Positions 10,407 through 23,336 of a stretch of DNA of 64,000 bases are shown one piece after another (the first letter of the stretch is position 1; every line of letters starts with the position of its first letter). A program made the position numbers and the translations under genes. Source of the DNA: Lumnitzera littorea (Eukaryota; Streptophyta; Magnoliopsida; Myrtales; Combretaceae); contig JAMXBB010000004.1 in assembly GCA_024138015.1 (NCBI GenBank), positions 113,099,064-113,163,063 of the forward strand. The letters are read 5' to 3'. Under the pieces are notes generated by a model. The model was not told the DNA's origin, ran no database searches, and was given only the letters and a program-made list of their open reading frames with translations.

Positions 10407-12830
10407 ATGGCCACCACAGCCTCAGCTTCCTCCAAACTCCTCTGTCCTTACATCACTTCCTCTTCCTCCACCACCACCACCACCACCACCACCACTTCCT
10501 CTTCGACTACCACCACTCTCTCTCTACCTTCTACAACACTCAGGAAACTACCCACAAAGCTCACTTCTTCGTTCATAAGTTCTTTCACCGTCACCACAAC
10601 CACAACGCCTATTTCCACATCCACGCGCCAACAGCACAAGCAGCGGTCTTTAACTGTACGCGCCGCACGTGGGAAGTTCGAGAGGAAGAAGCCACACGTG
10701 AACATTGGAACCATTGGGCACGTTGACCATGGGAAGACTACACTCACCGCTGCTCTTACCATGGCTTTGGCTTCTATGGGAAACAGTGCTCCTAAGAAAT
10801 ACGATGAAATTGACGCTGCCCCTGAGGAACGTGCCAGAGGTAGTCTCGCTTTCGGGTTTTCGTAATTTGATTCCTGCACGTTGTAATTCAGATTATAAAT
10901 GTTGTTTTATTGTGTTTTGTGTGTCGTTGGTTTGGTTTGTTTGGCTTTGAACCGGTTTGAAAAGACACATAATTGATGAACAGATAGAGTAGAATAGATA
11001 AGGAATAAATACAGAACAGATAGAGAATTGAAACAGAACAGAACATATAATGAAATAATTGTTCATGGTATGTTTGGCCACAAAAAGATTTCGAAGGAAT
11101 AAAACTGAAGAATGGACATATCGGATATGGAACAAATGCAGATTAGATATCAAAATAGAGAGGATGAAACAGATCTGCCCCGAATGTATCATTTAAAGAT
11201 TTATAGTTATAATTAAGTACTTGAGTGTTGTTTTTCATGGTTTATATTGCTCACTAGTAATGAATATTTATGCCGCTAATGGAATTTAGATGTGCATTAG
11301 AGATGTACAAAGTCGGTTTACATTTATGGAAGTAATTCAGAGTGTTGATTATATATGGATTCATATGGATGTTCTGGAACATGTCAATTTAAGTTCTGTC
11401 TTTATAGTCGTGTCTCAGATGGGTTCAAAGTTGAGTTGTATGCAGATACGGAAATAACTACAGAAGGTTGAGAAAGTTTTTGGGGTAGGAGATATTGTTA
11501 AATGTCAAATGAAAAATAGTATTTAGAAAGTGGGTTAATCAAAAGGATATCCATGAAGATGGCTATGGATAATTGCACTGGGTGGATTAAATTGTGTTTC
11601 GGTAATGCTCTTATGTTCGTTTAATTTGTTCTGTTAGTGGATAAAGTTGAATTATTTCATTGGTGTAACTCTGGTTTTCATATGCAGCCCATTCCTTGTG
11701 GGAACTTATATGAATGCATGATTAGAAATTTGTTCTTGATATGCCAGTGAGATTATTGAAGGGTCTATATTTCAATAGGTATCACCATTAACACTGCCAC
11801 GGTGGAGTATGAGACTGAGAGCCGCCACTACGCCCATGTTGACTGCCCTGGACATGCCGATTACGTCAAGAACATGATTACGGGTGCCGCACAAATGGAT
11901 GGTGCAATTCTTGTTGTTTCAGGTGCAGACGGTCCAATGCCCCAAACCAAAGAGCACATTCTGTTGGCCAAGCAAGTTGGTGTGCCTAACATGGTTGTTT
12001 TCCTTAACAAGCAAGACCAAGTCGATGACGAGGAACTTTTGCAACTTGTGGAATTAGAAGTCAGGGAATTGCTTTCTTCATACGAGTTTCCCGGTGATGA
12101 TATTCCAATTATCTCTGGTTCTGCTTTGCTAGCTCTAGAGGCTTTGATGGGTAATCCTAACATCCAACGTGGGGAGAGCCAGTGGGTTGATAAGATATAT
12201 GATCTTATGGATGCTGTTGATAGCTATATCCCTATCCCGCAAAGACAAACTGACCTTCCCTTCTTGCTTGCCGTTGAAGATGTCTTTTCAATTACTGGTC
12301 GTGGTACTGTGGCCACAGGTCGTGTTGAGAGAGGTACAGTAAAGGTTGGAGAAACTGTTGATCTTGTTGGCTTAAAGGATACAAGGAACACTACTGTTAC
12401 TGGGGTAGAAATGTTCCAGAAAATCCTTGATGAGGCTATGGCTGGTGACAACGTGGGTCTCTTGCTGAGAGGTATTCAAAAGTCTGATATACAGAGAGGG
12501 ATGGTTTTGGCAAAGCCTGGAACTATTACCCCGCATACTAAATTCACTGCCATTGTGTACGTGTTGAAGAAGGAAGAGGGTGGAAGGCACTCCCCATTTT
12601 TTGCAGGTTACAGGCCTCAGTTCTACATGAGGACCACTGATGTCACTGGAAAGGTGGCTTCTATCATGAACGACAAGGATGAGGAGTCTAAGATGGTTAT
12701 GCCCGGTGACCGTGTTAAGATGGTGGTGGAGCTCATCATGCCTGTTGCTTGCGAGCAGGGAATGAGGTTTGCCATTAGAGAAGGAGGGAAGACAGTCGGT
12801 GCAGGTGTTATTCAGTCCATTATCGAGTGA
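10407..12830 (+). CDS. tufA: Chloroplast elongation factor Tu, nuclear-encoded, two exons
   Basis: GTPase that delivers aminoacyl-tRNA to the plastid ribosome. Exon 1 is 10,407-10,839 and exon 2 is 11,779-12,830, giving 494 residues. The 939-bp intron has donor AGAG|GTAGTC and acceptor TTCAATAG|GT and lies in phase 1 within the Gly codon of RARGITIN. Residues 1 to about 86 form a Ser/Thr-rich transit peptide containing a nine-Thr run; the mature part begins near ARGKFERKKPHVN. G motifs: GHVDHGKT (104-111), switch I RGITIN (144-149), DCPGH (166-170), NKQD (221-224) and SGSAL (257-261). Domain 2 follows (FSITGRGTVATGRVERG) and domain 3 carries the GYRPQFY block and ends in GAGVIQSIIE. Without the transit peptide the length fits bacterial and plastid EF-Tu (about 409). 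All key residues are present and the frame is intact, so this is a functional gene. The 3' untranslated region probably runs to about 13,020. Confidence 0.97.
10468..10495 (+). repeat. (CCA)9 microsatellite coding a Thr run
   Basis: Nine CCA-type units inside the tufA transit peptide, read as ACC (Thr) codons. The repeat is in a part of the protein removed after import, so length changes in multiples of three should be tolerated. Confidence 0.85.
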
Positions 12831-14259
12831 TACTTTAGGTAGCTTCTGTCCTAGCTGCGGGCGAGCAGTCTTAATTTTTTGGGGTGTCAATGCGACTTAA
12901 TGCATATCAGTTTCCCTCAATTTTACAGAACTAAGAAGTCTTAATTGTGAAATAATTCCTCTTTTTACGTTTTTTTCCCCCATAATGTTTAGTGTAGTTT
13001 ATAATCATATACTGTGATAATTAAGGTTTGCTTTCTTAAGTCCTGTACTGTTGTTTTGATGCATAAGATCTTCTTTTGATACTAAGATGGAAGTTCTTAT
13101 ATGCTCCATCTACTTCACCTTCATTAAAGTAGTCCATGTATTGAGGTTTAGGATTATTCTAGTCATCTAGTGGTGCATAGGTCACTAGTATACTGTCAAA
13201 TCAACCCCACCCGGCAGAACTGTCCTTTTGTGGTATTGTAGGATATCTGTCTGTGGCTGAAGAGCACTAACTCGGAGTTTCTCTGGAAACTTTTCTTCTT
13301 TTCAAGATGTTGAAATATTTTGATATTTTATTCTAGCAGAAAGCATGATTCGGAGGAAAGACAAACCAGAAAGGATCATAACTGGTGAATCATGATCCTA
13401 GTCTCTCAACGATTGGTGCAAAATCGAAACATTATATTACAATTTCGCCAAGTGCATGCATTTTATGATCGACATGGTGTTCATTCTATTTCTTCTTTTC
13501 CAATCCTGCATAATACAAAATTTATCACCCATTCAATATGATTTGTGGGAAATGACGCCTCAATTTTTATCAATTAATGAACGGCTGAAATGGAGAACAT
13601 TCAAGTATCTTATGAAACCATTATATAGCCTCACGTTCTTCCTTGTAATTATAATTATTGATTACATGGAGCATCATCTAAACGGACAAGAATGATGGAA
13701 ATGAAGAGAATATAAATAGAGAAATCTAAATCCAATTTAATTAAGTCAGCAAAAAAAGAGCTGCCATGCCCTGTTTTGTAAATACGAGATATTTTTTATG
13801 ACAAGTATAAAAAATGTGAACGAAATAACTTCCAAATAACGAAAACATGAAATCTTTACAAAAATCATTAGCTTGATAAGTAATTGCATAACTTGGCAAA
13901 CAAGAAACATATATGCAAAGTCATAATATATGGAAGCATTATATAAGATCTCAAAGTTAATAAATATACATAATAAGCCAACACTGTTATAACTTAGTAA
14001 TATCATTACTAGTTTTTCTTTGAGATGGATTAGGATTCAAATTCGAATTCACCCTTCCTAAATTGTAGTGTAGTTCACTATAATATATATATATATATAT
14101 GTATACACACACACGCACAATAAAATGATTCAAAAAAAAATACATACAAAACAAAATTTACGTGTATACCAAATAAATAGGTAGATGTGGAACAATAGGA
14201 GGTATATAGCAACTAAGATAAATAAGATAATATGAGAACGTTTTTGCATATAAAAGAAA
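12831..14259. other. tufA 3' region and unassigned AT-rich DNA
   Basis: The first 150-200 bases are the likely tufA 3' untranslated region. Beyond it I see no gene. An AT dinucleotide run (14,083-14,100) passes into a short CA run (14,105-14,115). Confidence 0.4.
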
Positions 14260-15170
14260 AGCATCTTATATAGCTATAGTTTTAGAAGAAGGTTAATCAG
14301 TTTGAGAAGACCTAGATCCACTGGTTAATTACACTTGGGAAATATAATTAACTCATTTCACTTAAGTAGGAATAATATATCTGGAGATATGTTAAAATCA
14401 CAATCGAAATCATCTTATTTGTAACTACCTAGATCTTGCAAATCAAGAATCAATTTATTAAGTAGATTTTGAATAAGGCTTAATAGATTATGTATTTATC
14501 TAAGAATTACAACATCATATAGAATATCAAGAAAGTATCAATCTCTCTTGTAACGTTCATAAAAATTCAAGAAAATATCAAGTATTCGAATGTCGAAAAA
14601 CAAGATATAAATAGCAAGTTATTCAAACAAAAAAAAAAAAAAGTAGAGATAATTACAAAGATATCAATCTACTTACAATAGTTAGTACTAAAGTTTCGAA
14701 GATTCATTTTTTTTGTTTCCTTCAAATTTTTGTGTATTTTCAAAGGGATTGTTTGAGATTGTAACTATGAAAGAGATAGATTGTATTGTAACTTGTGTTT
14801 AGTCTAGTTAGAGGCTAGTGAGAGAAGATAGTTGATTATAACAATCAAGGAGATCTGACTGTGTAATTTCTTTTAAAGTTGATTGAATTGATATAGTGGA
14901 ACAATTGGTAAAGACGATTGAATCCCTAGCGGTGGAGCTAGAAGAGAGGATTGATATATGAAGTGGAACCTCTAGAAAATCTTGTGCTTAATCTCCCATC
15001 CTTCTCTCTTTAATTTTTGTCTAATTATTGTTCTATTGTGTTTGTCAAAATATTTTTTTTTGCCTTATACATACCTTGAGGTGTTTCCTTTTTTAGAGCT
15101 CAAAAATATTATTTATGAAAAGATTATAACAAGTAATTCACCCCCATCTTAATTGTTAAATGAGACCAAT
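14260..15170 (+). repeat. 5' LTR of the Sirevirus-type element, 5'-truncated
   Basis: Matches the last 900 bp of the 3' LTR, starting near TTTTAGAAGAAGGTTAATC and including AGTTTGAGAAGAC, TATGTTAAAATCACAA, GAGATAGATTGTATTGTA and the C-rich end. The first 440 bp or so of the LTR (its U3 part with the TAGAAG repeats) are missing, so this copy has lost its upstream promoter region. Confidence 0.85.
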
Positions 15171-15173
15171 AAT

Positions 15174-15185
15174 TGATATTAGAGC
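15174..15185 (+). other. tRNA-iMet primer-binding site (degenerate)
   Basis: TGATATTAGAGC just after the 5' LTR matches 10 of 12 bases of TGGTATCAGAGC, the plant copia primer site complementary to initiator tRNA-Met. Position and sequence together make the call. Confidence 0.75.
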
Positions 15186-15239
15186 TGGTGCTCCTTTATC
15201 ATATTAAGTATAAGATCCTATAGTAGAAAATAATTTGAT

Positions 15240-16850
15240 TATTCAACCTAATAAGATTTCTTACTTTGATGGTAACAATTTTGCTTGTTGGAAGTATAGG
15301 ATAGAGACATACATTCAAGCTACTAACTATGAATTTTGGGATATTATTGAATCCAAATATATATAAAATAGAGGCAAGGTGACCATAGAAGATGAGAAAA
15401 GGAAGGTTGTTGTAAACAATAAGGCTAAGAATTTCTTACTCTCTGCAATAGTACCTTCTGAATTTTACTTGATATCCTCATGCAAAACTACAAAGCAAAT
15501 TTGGGATACACATTGTGAAACTTACGAAAGAACTAGTACAATTAAAGAAATATGTATTAATTCATTGTTGTAAGAATATGAATGTTTCATGTTGTGGCTA
15601 GGATAAAGGATCAAAGATTCCTTCGAAAGATGTACAATAATAACAAATGGATTATCTTCACTTGGAAAGAAAATCGACGAAGTTGATATTGTGAGGAAAG
15701 TGTTGTGTATACTTCTGAGAGTTTGGGATACAAAAAAGAATGCTATTGAAGAAGCTTACGACATTAGCAGATTAACTTTATTGCAACTAAGGAGTAAACT
15801 TATGGCATATGAGTTAAATTTCTTGAATAAAGAGGATGAACAAGATTTAAAGAAGAAAACTCTAGTATTCAAGGCTAAAGAAGTTGATTTGTACACAAAT
15901 GATGAATAGTCCAGTGATGAAGAAAGAGATGTTACAATATTGGCTAGAACACTCAATCAAATACTTAAGAAAAGAGGTAAGAGAAATTCAAGTTCTAAGA
16001 AATACAATGCTAATAAGTTATTTAGTGATGCAGGTAAGGGATATAAAGAAGAGAAGAAGAAGGAGCTTACATGTTATGGATGCAAAAAGTTAGGACATAT
16101 AAAATATGAGTGTCCTATCCTTGTGCGGAAGATGGAAAAATGCAAGTAAAAGAAAAGGCTTTAATGACTACCTAGAGTGATTTGGATGAGTTAGCTACTA
16201 AGCATAGAGAATCTTATGAAGATGAAGAAAAAGAAGAAGAGGAAACAAATTTCTATTTGATGGTCTTCTTAGAGGTAAACTTAGAATTTGAAACTGACTC
16301 ATTACTTGATGATGTTTATGTAGAAAGAGAAAGGGTTGTAAATACTTTATCTAAGTCCAATGCAAATATTATAAAATTGGATAATGAAATTTGAGCATTG
16401 AAAAATGAAAACAGGTATTAACACAGACAAATGAGATTTAGTAAGAGAGATAGATGTACTTAAATTTGAGAATCAATTCATAAGTAAAGAAAAGGCAAAC
16501 ACAATAAAAGAAAATTTGATTCTTAAGATGAAATTAACAATTTAAAAACCAAGGTGGAGCAACTATCTCAATCTATAAAGTCAACCTTCGTCAAGTTTAA
16601 TGAAATTGATAAAAAAAAATTACAACTGTTATCATTAAGTCAAAGAATTGATCGTTCTAAAGTGAGATTTAGATATGAGTTTGGTTAGTGTATAAAAACT
16701 CCCTCTAAAATTGTATTTTTGAAAGTTGTGAATGAAAAACAAAAGGAGCTAGTTGCTTAATTTATTGACAAAAGAAAGGGTGTGGAGAGTAGAAGTTATG
16801 ATAGAAGGTTTCATAAGAGCCTAAAACCAACTAGAATGTGAGTAGAAGAT
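15240..16850 (+). pseudogene. Copia gag relic
   Basis: Conceptual reading across several stops and shifts gives a copia Gag: N-terminal YFDGNNFACWKYRIETY (about 15,261), then AKNFLLSAIVPSEF and TTKQIWDTHCETYE (15,420-15,530) of the DUF4219/UBN2-type core, and a zinc knuckle CYGCKKLGHIKYEC (16,072-16,113) with all four ligands intact, followed by an acidic and then coiled-coil-prone tail to 16,600. Stops near 15,364, 15,571, 15,907 and 16,147 disable it. Its last part is resumed after the nested LTR: at 19,950-20,020 a second knuckle-like motif (GHIEKHCFYKNLKLN) appears. Confidence 0.8.
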
Positions 16851-16856
16851 ATCCTC

Positions 16857-19800
16857 TATAGGATTCATAATAAGGTATTTAGGATTTGGTTCGTAGAATT
16901 TAAGACAATCGAGTAAATTATCTGATTTAGCTCAAAGTTTACAATGAAGCTAAAATTATTAGTAAAAGTGATTCCATTAGTTTGAATTTAAAAAAATAAG
17001 TAATAAAATAAGAGAATATAAAATTTTCAAATTTTAAGTATATTATCAATTATTAATTGAAAATGTGTAAAATGTATTTTAATAACTAACGAATTGCTAG
17101 AGATAAATTATATAGATATTAAAAATCATAAACTAACTTAAATTATATTTAAGAGTATTTATTTATACCATATATGTATTTACATGTATGTATAAATACG
17201 CTTAATTACTTAAAATATGCGAAATATGCCAAAATAATACTAAATTATTAAATAAAATTCATAAATAATTAAATAAAAATTAGAAAAAAATATGGAAATG
17301 TCTAGAAGAGGGGCATGGCATGTTGGGAAGGAAGAAAGAAAATCAACCAATTAAATTAAAACAACAAAAAAGGCAATTTGGAAGAGGATAAGGCCAATGT
17401 CATCTCAATTTAATGTATCAGAATTGCTTTATACCTCTATAAATAGTAAAAAAATTTCAAAAGCTCATTTTAGATGTCTGGAATTGTAGAAAATTAGAGA
17501 AACGAAATTGAGAGGAAATTAGGGTTTTTACAAAAAATTACGAAAAACTATATAGTTAGGGCTTCTAAGGAGAACTCAAACCCGACGAGCAGCTGGCAAT
17601 GCCTAGATGGGTTGGCATACCTATGGCCATTGACAATGGTCGGAGCCATCAGTTCTAGTGAGTTTCGATTTCTACTTGATTTTTCTTAAATTGTTACAAA
17701 TATCAAAATTAGTTGAAAAATTATAAAACTTATTATTCTGGAATATTTTTGTATTTTTTTAAGAAAAATATTATTTTGATGAAAATATGTCCTATGATAT
17801 ATGGTCTTTAAGAAATCATGTAAAACCGAGCATGTTTCGGTTTAGAAATAAATGACTTTATGAGTATAATTTTGAGCCAAAAATTTTTGTATAGACTATT
17901 TAGGAGTTATAGAACAGTAATATGAAGATCTTTTTCAAAAATTAATTTTTGAAAATTTTAAGGCTTAAAATGATGTATAAAATGGGTAATATTAAATGGG
18001 TAATTAAGTAATTAAACGAGTAATTATTGATTTGATGTACAATTCTATGTTTTAGGATGTTGAAATTTGATGGAGTATGCTATTTGTAGCATTTGGAGTG
18101 TTATATATAATTATTAGGATATTATGTAGTAAATATGTAATAAGTAAAAATGATAAATTTTAAGTTAATTTAGTAATTTAGGGTAATTAGGTTCAAAATC
18201 TAATTTTGGATGAATTTAGATATTTGGAATGTTATTTGATGTTAAGAGATGATATTTGAAGTGATGGGAATATTGTACATTATGTACACATCAGGTGATA
18301 ATGTATAATATGTAAGTATGAGAAATTAATAATTAGAAAAATATTGGTTAGAATTGATATTATGATAATAATAGGAATATATAATAAATCTGATAGGAAA
18401 TTTTAATTAGGATAATTATATGAAAAATATAAGATTTTCTCATAATAGGGGTGAATTCGGTAATTAAATTAGGATTTGGGTATACTGCATGAACTAGAAC
18501 ACTAGTTAGAGACTAAAAACGATATTTAGGATATCTGAAAATAATGTGATTAATTTCACATTATGGGTCGGAATGATTTCTTAGGGTGTACATATAAATC
18601 TCTAACAAAAAACTGAGTTAAAAACTTAATTTAAAAATCGATGCAAAAACTAAAACAGAACTTAATATAATTTGAGAAGAATTGTAAAAGACTTAAAAAC
18701 CTAAATAATTAGGTATATTAAACCATAAACAAAAGATAATAATAAATGTTATAGGATAAAATCAACCTATAATAGTTGTTTGGAAAATTGAAACTACGTT
18801 TGTATTATAGGGATGATCATCGATGGCTTGAGCGAGTCGGACCTCGAGTGTGCAAGCGAGGAGTTCAAGTAAGTTGGAATTAATATATTGCTATATTTCG
18901 GAGGCTTGAAGTTGTACCGGATTGTGCTTGTTAGGTAGTAGCTGTATACATGTGCTTGTTTCTAAGTTTAATGCCATGATTCTAAATTGTTGTTTTAGCC
19001 TATATTGTGTGAATTAATTGATCACCTTAAACTGGACCTAATCAAATATATGATTTGTAATCATAAATCGGACTTGTATAGCAATCCATTAGGAGAATAT
19101 TAGGATTCTCCGGCCAAATACCAACCCTTTCGAAAGGAAGAGCGCCATATGGCATAATTGGTCTTTTTTTTATCCTTAGTTGAACTAAGTGACAGGTAAG
19201 GAGGTCGCGGTAAGGGTGAAGTCAATAGTTCGAAGGTAGTCGTGAGAGGAGTGGTGTCTTCATTACACAAGCCTTTGTTTGGTTGTGAGCTGTTACATTA
19301 ATGGAAACTCCTCGACTCGAAATAGAGCGGGCACAATGTCTCTAATCTCACGATGGGTCGGACAATATCATGCGATGACATTTGTGTGTTCATGCATTGT
19401 ATTTAACTAAATTGATTGATAATCTTGTTTGTGTTGGTGGTATAGTTTTAAGTTCTCTGTCCCAACTTACTGAGCTGTGGTTGCTCATATCCCTATAGAC
19501 ATCTTTGTAGGTGCTAGTTAAGAAGTTGCTTACAACTATCCTAAAGCTAACAACTGCTGGATCATGGGGAGTGAGAAAAAACATTTGAAGAACTGATATA
19601 TATTTTTAAGGTTTAAGCTCTTATTTTAGATTTTTTCATTCTTGAATAATGTATTAACTAGGAAATAGATTACGATTTAATTGTAATAACTGAATTCTAG
19701 TGTATATATATTTTCTTACTTTCTTAGGTAAATGACTTTTTTAAATTACAAACTGTTTACTTTAAAGTGGGTTAGTTATGGACATCTTATGTAAATCAGG

Positions 19801-19888
19801 TTTAGTATAGCGATTATAAGGCTAACTCCTATTTTAGAATAGTTTGTATGGCGGGACTGTTACAACTCTACCACTTCAAGGTGTGACA
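16857..19888 (+). mobile_element. LTR nested inside the copia element
   Basis: About 3 kb of unrelated sequence separates gag from protease of the copia element. It matches 40,690-42,600 through most of its left part (e.g. AAATTTTAAGTATATTATC, AATTAAATTAAAACAACAAAAAAGG, ATAAATAGTAA, GGAAATTAGGGTT) and shares LTR style with 44,400-45,765 at its right end, with an ACTTACTGAGC block at 19,465 and terminus GGTGTGACA at 19,880-19,888. It contains no polyprotein, so it looks like a solo LTR. Limits are set by where copia coding stops and resumes; no clean target duplication is visible. Confidence 0.65.
17438..17446 (+). promoter_or_regulatory. TATA box of the nested LTR
   Basis: TATAAATAG lies in the same place as in the related LTR at 41,250-41,258, and in both it is followed 70-80 bases later by GGAAATTAGGGTT. 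The conservation of this pair between two otherwise diverged copies supports a retroelement promoter and start of the transcript. Confidence 0.6.
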
Positions 19889-22800
19889 CCTTCTACACAA
19901 TAGAAGATATGTAAAGAGTGTCAAGTATAATTCTTCCTCATCTTATGATACTTCTTCTGTGTAAGACAGGTCATATAGAAAAACATTGCTTTTATAAAAA
20001 TCTTAAGCTCAATAAATTCTAAGTAGATAACAAAAGCATGAGCTTGATTTACAAAGGACTTAAGCTTTGGTGGGTTCCAAAACAGGCTTAATCTGTTTTA
20101 CTGATTGTAAGAACACAAAGTAAATTGTTTTGGAACATGGTATTTAGATAATGGCTGTACAAATTGCATGACTAGAAATGCTTTGTTGTTCACCAATCTA
20201 TTATGGAAGGAAAAAGGATATGTTACGTTTGGAGACAATGGAAAAGGATGAATAATTGGATATGATATTATCGATATTTCTCCCTTCTCTATTGAAAATG
20301 CTTATCTTGTGAAAAACCTAAAGCATAATCTGTTGAATGTCAATCAACTTTGTGATAAAGGAAAAAGTTATATTCGAAAAGGATAAATGTTATGCATATG
20401 ATAAAAATGATAAATCCTTATTGTTTGAAGGTTTTAGGAAAGGTAATGTATATAAAATTAATCCATCAGAAGTCTATACTAAAAAATGCTTTCTGTCAAT
20501 AACTGATAATGTTTATTCCTGGCATAGAAAGTTAGGACATGTTAATTTCCATTAACCTGAAAATCTTTCTAGAAACAATTTAGTACTTAAATTACCTAAA
20601 GTAAGCATAAAGGAGGACATCCATTGCAATTCATGTCTAAAGAATAAAATTGTATTAGTACCTTAGTACCCCATTGGAAAAAGAAAATAATTTCTACAAA
20701 CCAACCCTTGGAACTTTTGCATCTAGATCTATTTGGTTCAACTTGGACAATAGGTTTTGGTGGGAACAAATATGGTCTATTTATCGGTAATGATTTCTTA
20801 AGGTATTATTGGGTATTATTTTTACAAAATAAGAGTGATGCTTTCAAGTGTTTTGAAGTCTTTGCTAAGCGTATTCAAAAGGAAAAAAAGTACCTCCATA
20901 ATCAGTTTAAGAACTCACCATGGAGGTGAGTTTGAAAATTATGATTTTGTAACCTTTTGCAAGAACCATGGTATCATTCATAATTTTTTTGCCTTTTATA
21001 CTCTACAACAAAATGGAGTTGTTGAGTGTAAAAATCGCACCATCCATGAAATTTTTCATACCTTGTTAAATAATAGTGGTGTGGCTAAGTTCTTTTGGGT
21101 TGAAGTAGTTTCTACCACTTGTTATATCATCAATATAGTACATATAAGACAGTTCACCAATAAAACTGGTTATGAACTATTTAAAGGAAGAAAACCTACT
21201 ATCTCATACTTCCATAGTTTTGGATGTAAGTGTTATGTAAAGAGAACCATTTCAAATTTGAGTAAATTTGATGAAAAGGCCGATGAAGCTATCTTTTAGA
21301 GTATTCTTTGAATAGTAAAGCTTATCGAGTTTATATTAAAACCACCAAAGTTATAGAAGAATCGATCAATGCAAAGTTTTGTGAAGATCTAAGAAAAGAT
21401 GACTCAAATGAGGATGTGCTTGTAATTGTAAAAAGAAAAGAAGTGAAACAAAACTTTTGAACCAATAGAAGGATTAGTAGAAACTAAAACTGAAGCCTCA
21501 GGAAGTAAGGCAGAAGAACTTGTAGAAGGTGTAATGAAATTTTAGCAATACCAACCTTCACATCCCTTAGATCTAATAATTGGAGATGTTCAATTTGGTG
21601 TACAAACTCGATCTAGATTGCAAAATATTGAAAGTCATTTTGTAATGTTATCTCAAGAAGAACTTACCTTAATCGAAAATTCTTTAAAAGATGAAAATTG
21701 GATTAATGTTATGTAAGAAGAATTAAATTAATTTCATAGAAATCAAGTCTAGATTTTAGTTTTGTAACTGTTAAATAAAACAATAATTAGAACTAAATGA
21801 GCATTTAAAAACAAGTTAGCTGAAAATGGTAAAGTTGTAAGAAACAAAGAAAGATTGGTAGCCAAAGTATATTCACAAGAAGAAGGTATAGATTACGATG
21901 AAACATGTGTTCCCGTAGCTAGATTAGAAGCTATTCCTCTTTTACTTGCTTATGCTCGCTTTAAGAATTTTAATCTATTTCTAATGGATGTAAAAAGTTC
22001 TTTCTTAAATTGACATATCAAGGAGGAAATGTATGTTGAACAATACCCTAATTTTGAAGACCTATTTAAGGAAGATCATGTGTTTAAATTGAAAAAGGCT
22101 TTATATGGCTTAAAGTGAGCATTGAGAGTATGGTATGAACAACTTAGTGAATATCTCATTAAAAATGACTTTAATAGAGGCAAAATAGATACAACTCTAT
22201 TCTTAGCATTTTGATAAGGGTATATTAGTGGTTCAAATTTATGTTGATGACATCATCTTTAGTTTTATTAACAAAAAATATTGCGAAGAATTTTCCAAGA
22301 GTATGTTGGTCGCATTTGAAATGTCAATGATGGGAGAGTTAAACTTTTTCTTGGGTTTGCAAGTTAAACAAACAAATGAAGATATATTCATACACTAAGA
22401 AAAGTATACTCAACAAATTATCAAAAAATTTGGTTTTGAAAAAACCAAAGGAGCTTCTACTCTTACTCCTATGAGCACATAAATAAACTAGATCTAAATC
22501 CTGAAGGTAAGAAGGTAAGTGAGAAATTCTATCGAAGTCTTATTGGATCTTCGTTGTATTTGACTACTTATAGACTTGATATTTTGTTTAATGTCTGTTT
22601 GTGTGCTTATTTTCAAAGTTTTCTAACTGAAATGCATCTTACAGCTGTTAAAAGAATTTTTAAGTACTTATTGAATGTATCTAAGCTAGGTATATTGTAT
22701 CCTAAAAATCAAAACATAGATTTGGTTGGATATTCAGATGTGGATTATGTCAGTTGTAAAGTTGATAGGAAAAACACATCTGATACTTTTCAATTTTTGG

Positions 22801-23105
22801 GTAACAATTTAGTTTCTTGGTCTTTCAAAAAACAAAATTTAGTTATATTATCAATAGTTGAAGCATAATACCTTTCAAATTTAATCTATACCAATTAAAT
22901 GCGATAACATAAGTGCCATAAATTTAAAAAAAAAATTCAATATATCATTCTAAGTCTAAACATATAGAAATAAGACATCATTTCATTAGGGATCATGTAT
23001 CAAATAAAGATGTTTGTGTTGAATTTGTGTCAACTGATGTACAATATGCAAATATTTTCAATAAACCCTTAAAAAAAAAAGATTTGAATATATTATAAAT
23101 GAATT
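19889..23105 (+). pseudogene. Copia pol relic: protease, integrase, RT, RNase H
   Basis: Protease: WYLDNGCTNCMT at 20,138-20,173, where the usual D-S/T-G has become D-N-G. Pre-integrase: WHRKLGHVNFH at about 20,520. Integrase: LHLDLFGS (20,715), then a frameshift near 20,915 and HHGGEFENYDF, in which the second catalytic Asp is His; the third acidic residue (VECKNRT) is present. Reverse transcriptase: NKERLVAKVYSQEEGIDY (21,845), LMDVKSSFLN (21,980), KALYGLK (22,095) and YVDDIIF (22,235). RNase H: IGSSLYLTTYRLDILF (22,545) and GYSDVDYVSCKVDRK (22,728). Stops at about 20,555, 21,299, 22,013 and 22,863, among others, make it non-functional. Confidence 0.85.
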
Positions 23106-23336
23106 GGGAATTTGCAATCCAATTTCATAATTATTGTTGCATGGCATGCTTGGCACACTTTTTCACTCATTGTGTACGCGTCAATTTTAATAATTGACCA
23201 ATCGATGTTTGTCTTGTTAACTACTCAAATTCTTCATTTTCCCTCGTCCCCATCAAGAATGTCTTTTCAATTGTCCATCTATCTCACCATACTCTCAAAC
23301 CCTCACCATCTTCTACAATCCTGAGCTAACCTAATA

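Noticed and set aside
10448..10879. Open frame of 143 codons antisense to tufA exon 1
   Set aside because: It is the mirror of the Ser/Thr-rich transit peptide and CCA repeat (poly-Val) and has no independent support.
12372..12890. Long open frame antisense to tufA exon 2
   Set aside because: Explained by codon structure of the conserved EF-Tu exon on the other strand; no family resemblance.
13456..14006. Hydrophobic open frames downstream of tufA on both strands
   Set aside because: Typical of AT-rich random DNA (Phe/Ile/Tyr/Leu-rich), with no start context or homology recognised.
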